A stretch of DNA of 5,915 nt, taken from the NCBI GenBank assembly GCA_003557825.1, contig PWNM01000177.1, positions 1 to 5,915 of the forward strand, read 5' to 3'. The stretch's first letter is position 1, and the number at the start of each line of letters is the position of its first letter. The notes below the pieces were generated by a model that saw only the letters and a list, made by a program, of their open reading frames with translations, was not told the origin of the DNA and did no database searches. Both the position numbers and the translations under genes were made by a program. Positions 4,981 to 5,915 of the stretch are shown here, piece after piece. The DNA comes from Candidatus Hydrogenedentota bacterium (GTDB lineage Bacteria; Hydrogenedentota; Hydrogenedentia; Hydrogenedentales; SLHB01).

Positions 4981-5915
4981 ATGCCCATTATGACGGATGA
5001 CAAACTGGTTATCGGGTTGCCGGCAGGTTCGTTGGCCGATCCCAATCGAGGCGGTAGCCTCGTTGCCCTGTTGAAAAGTGCTGGATTTCCCTCCAAAGGG
5101 TATGACAAGGGAGGACCAAGCACGTTTCCTATCACCCCGTTCCTTGTGGGATGGGATGGCCGGCCTCAGGAGTTCGGCTCCCAGGTGGCCATCGGTGAAA
5201 TCGACATCGCCATTAGCGGCCGCGACTGGATGCGCGAGCGCCAGCTTGAGTTTCATTATGAATACGGCCAGGAAATCGACATGACCTGTGTCCGGTCCTT
5301 GGGTCGCGGCAATGTGCGCATTGTAATCATAGGGCGCAAACCCGAAAGCGCCAATGGCGTCGATGCCTATTTAAAGGAATTGCTGAGCCACAGACCACTG
5401 GTTACCATGGTTTCGGAGATGCCCTATCTGGCCTATGAATGGTTCCGTGAGAAAGCCGAGGCGCTGGGGTTCGGCGGTTCTCATACAACGTTTTCGGTGC
5501 AAAAGTTCAAAACGCCCCCTAAAATCCAACAGGGTATTGTGATTTACGAGACATGGGGAAAAACCGAGGCAAAGGTCGCCAATGAATCGGTGGATTTCGG
5601 ACTCGAAATCACGCAAACGGGCAGCGCCATTCAGAACTATGACTTGGCCATACTGGACGAGATCATGCGGTCCGAGACCACCATTTGGGCCAGCACCACG
5701 CTCAAGGACCATCCGGTGAAATACGATCTGGCTCGTATGTTTTTGCTCAATCTGTATGGCGCCATCTACGCGGAAAACAAGGTGCTGGTCTTCTTTAACT
5801 GTAAAAAACAGGATCAGGCCCAGCTCACGAAATACTTGGAGGCGAACAACCTTTTTGGTGATGAGCCGACCATAAACGAAGGCGTCAATTTCATCGAATT
5901 CAGCATACAATTGGA
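4981..5915 (+). CDS. hisG: ATP phosphoribosyltransferase, long form (HisG), 3' partial
   Basis: This enzyme joins ATP and PRPP to give phosphoribosyl-ATP, the first and feedback-controlled step of histidine biosynthesis. The frame is open for 311 codons to the right edge. Family landmarks appear in order: LVIGLPAGSL near the N-terminus (about 9-18), GEIDIAISGRDWMRE (72-86), SLGRGNVRIVI (106-116), VSEMPYLAYEWF (144-155), WGKTEAKV (192-199) and the PRPP loop region LEITQTGSAIQNYDL (208-222). Residues 245-311 resemble the C-terminal ACT-like regulatory domain of long-form HisG (GAIYAENKVLVFFN, then a PTI turn). This form usually binds histidine and works without HisZ. By comparison, 25-30 residues are probably missing. 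Several normally conserved positions differ: Ala for Lys in the PKG(R/S)L motif, Glu209 for the usual Asp, and Ala216 for Thr/Ser in the PRPP loop. It could therefore be a diverged paralog. No other his gene is visible. Confidence 0.85.
   Translation, partial: MPIMTDDKLVIGLPAGSLADPNRGGSLVALLKSAGFPSKGYDKGGPSTFPITPFLVGWDGRPQEFGSQVAIGEIDIAISGRDWMRERQLEFHYEYGQEIDMTCVRSLGRGNVRIVIIGRKPESANGVDAYLKELLSHRPLVTMVSEMPYLAYEWFREKAEALGFGGSHTTFSVQKFKTPPKIQQGIVIYETWGKTEAKVANESVDFGLEITQTGSAIQNYDLAILDEIMRSETTIWASTTLKDHPVKYDLARMFLLNLYGAIYAENKVLVFFNCKKQDQAQLTKYLEANNLFGDEPTINEGVNFIEFSIQL

Noticed and set aside
4730..5256. Minus-strand frames (4730-4954 and 4882-5256) in the yebC-hisG spacer and hisG start
   Set aside because: They overlap the promoter region and hisG. 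Their composition is not protein-like, and no convincing start signals were seen.
5371..5910. Minus-strand frame of 179 codons opposite hisG
   Set aside because: The plus strand carries ordered HisG motifs through this whole stretch. The antisense translation has no recognisable pattern.

Overview
The window looks like ordinary chromosomal DNA from a moderately GC-rich, diderm (Gram-negative type) bacterium. The grounds are a lipobox lipoprotein, an MsbA-like lipid-type ABC exporter, clear AGGAG-type ribosome binding sites, and housekeeping genes (yebC, ruvC, hisG). The large cell-surface repeat protein and the long-form HisG would fit an environmental lineage near the PVC superphylum or similar candidate phyla. 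That placement is a guess; nothing here fixes the taxon.

Layout, left to right. (1) Positions 3-578, plus strand: the C-terminal 191 residues of a secreted or surface protein, with InlB-B-like (Flg_new type) repeats, an Asp-rich linker and a final Ig-like domain. It is followed by a strong hairpin terminator at 607-640. (2) Positions 643-4680, minus strand: a tight four-gene block transcribed leftward in the order yebC, ruvC, ABC exporter, lipoprotein. yebC and ruvC are 1 base apart, ruvC and the exporter are separated by 81 bases, and the exporter and lipoprotein overlap by 4 bases (ATGA). A plausible extended -10 promoter lies about 70 bases upstream of yebC. (3) Positions 4681-4980: a 300-base divergent intergenic region holding the promoters for both sides. 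(4) Positions 4981-5915, plus strand: a long-form ATP phosphoribosyltransferase (hisG), open at the right edge and probably lacking only its last 25-30 residues.

How the genes fit together. yebC with ruvC is a common bacterial pairing (a translation factor or regulator, and the Holliday junction resolvase). Here ruvC is not followed by ruvA and ruvB but by a lipid-flippase-type ABC exporter and a coupled lipoprotein, which points to an envelope function for the distal half of the operon. hisG belongs to histidine biosynthesis and is divergently transcribed.

I found no mobile element, CRISPR array, tRNA, rRNA or recognisable riboswitch, and no strong case for a new biological system. The points most worth a second look are the enlarged TM1-TM2 extracytoplasmic loop of the exporter, the translationally coupled lipoprotein of unknown role, and the altered PRPP loop of the HisG protein.
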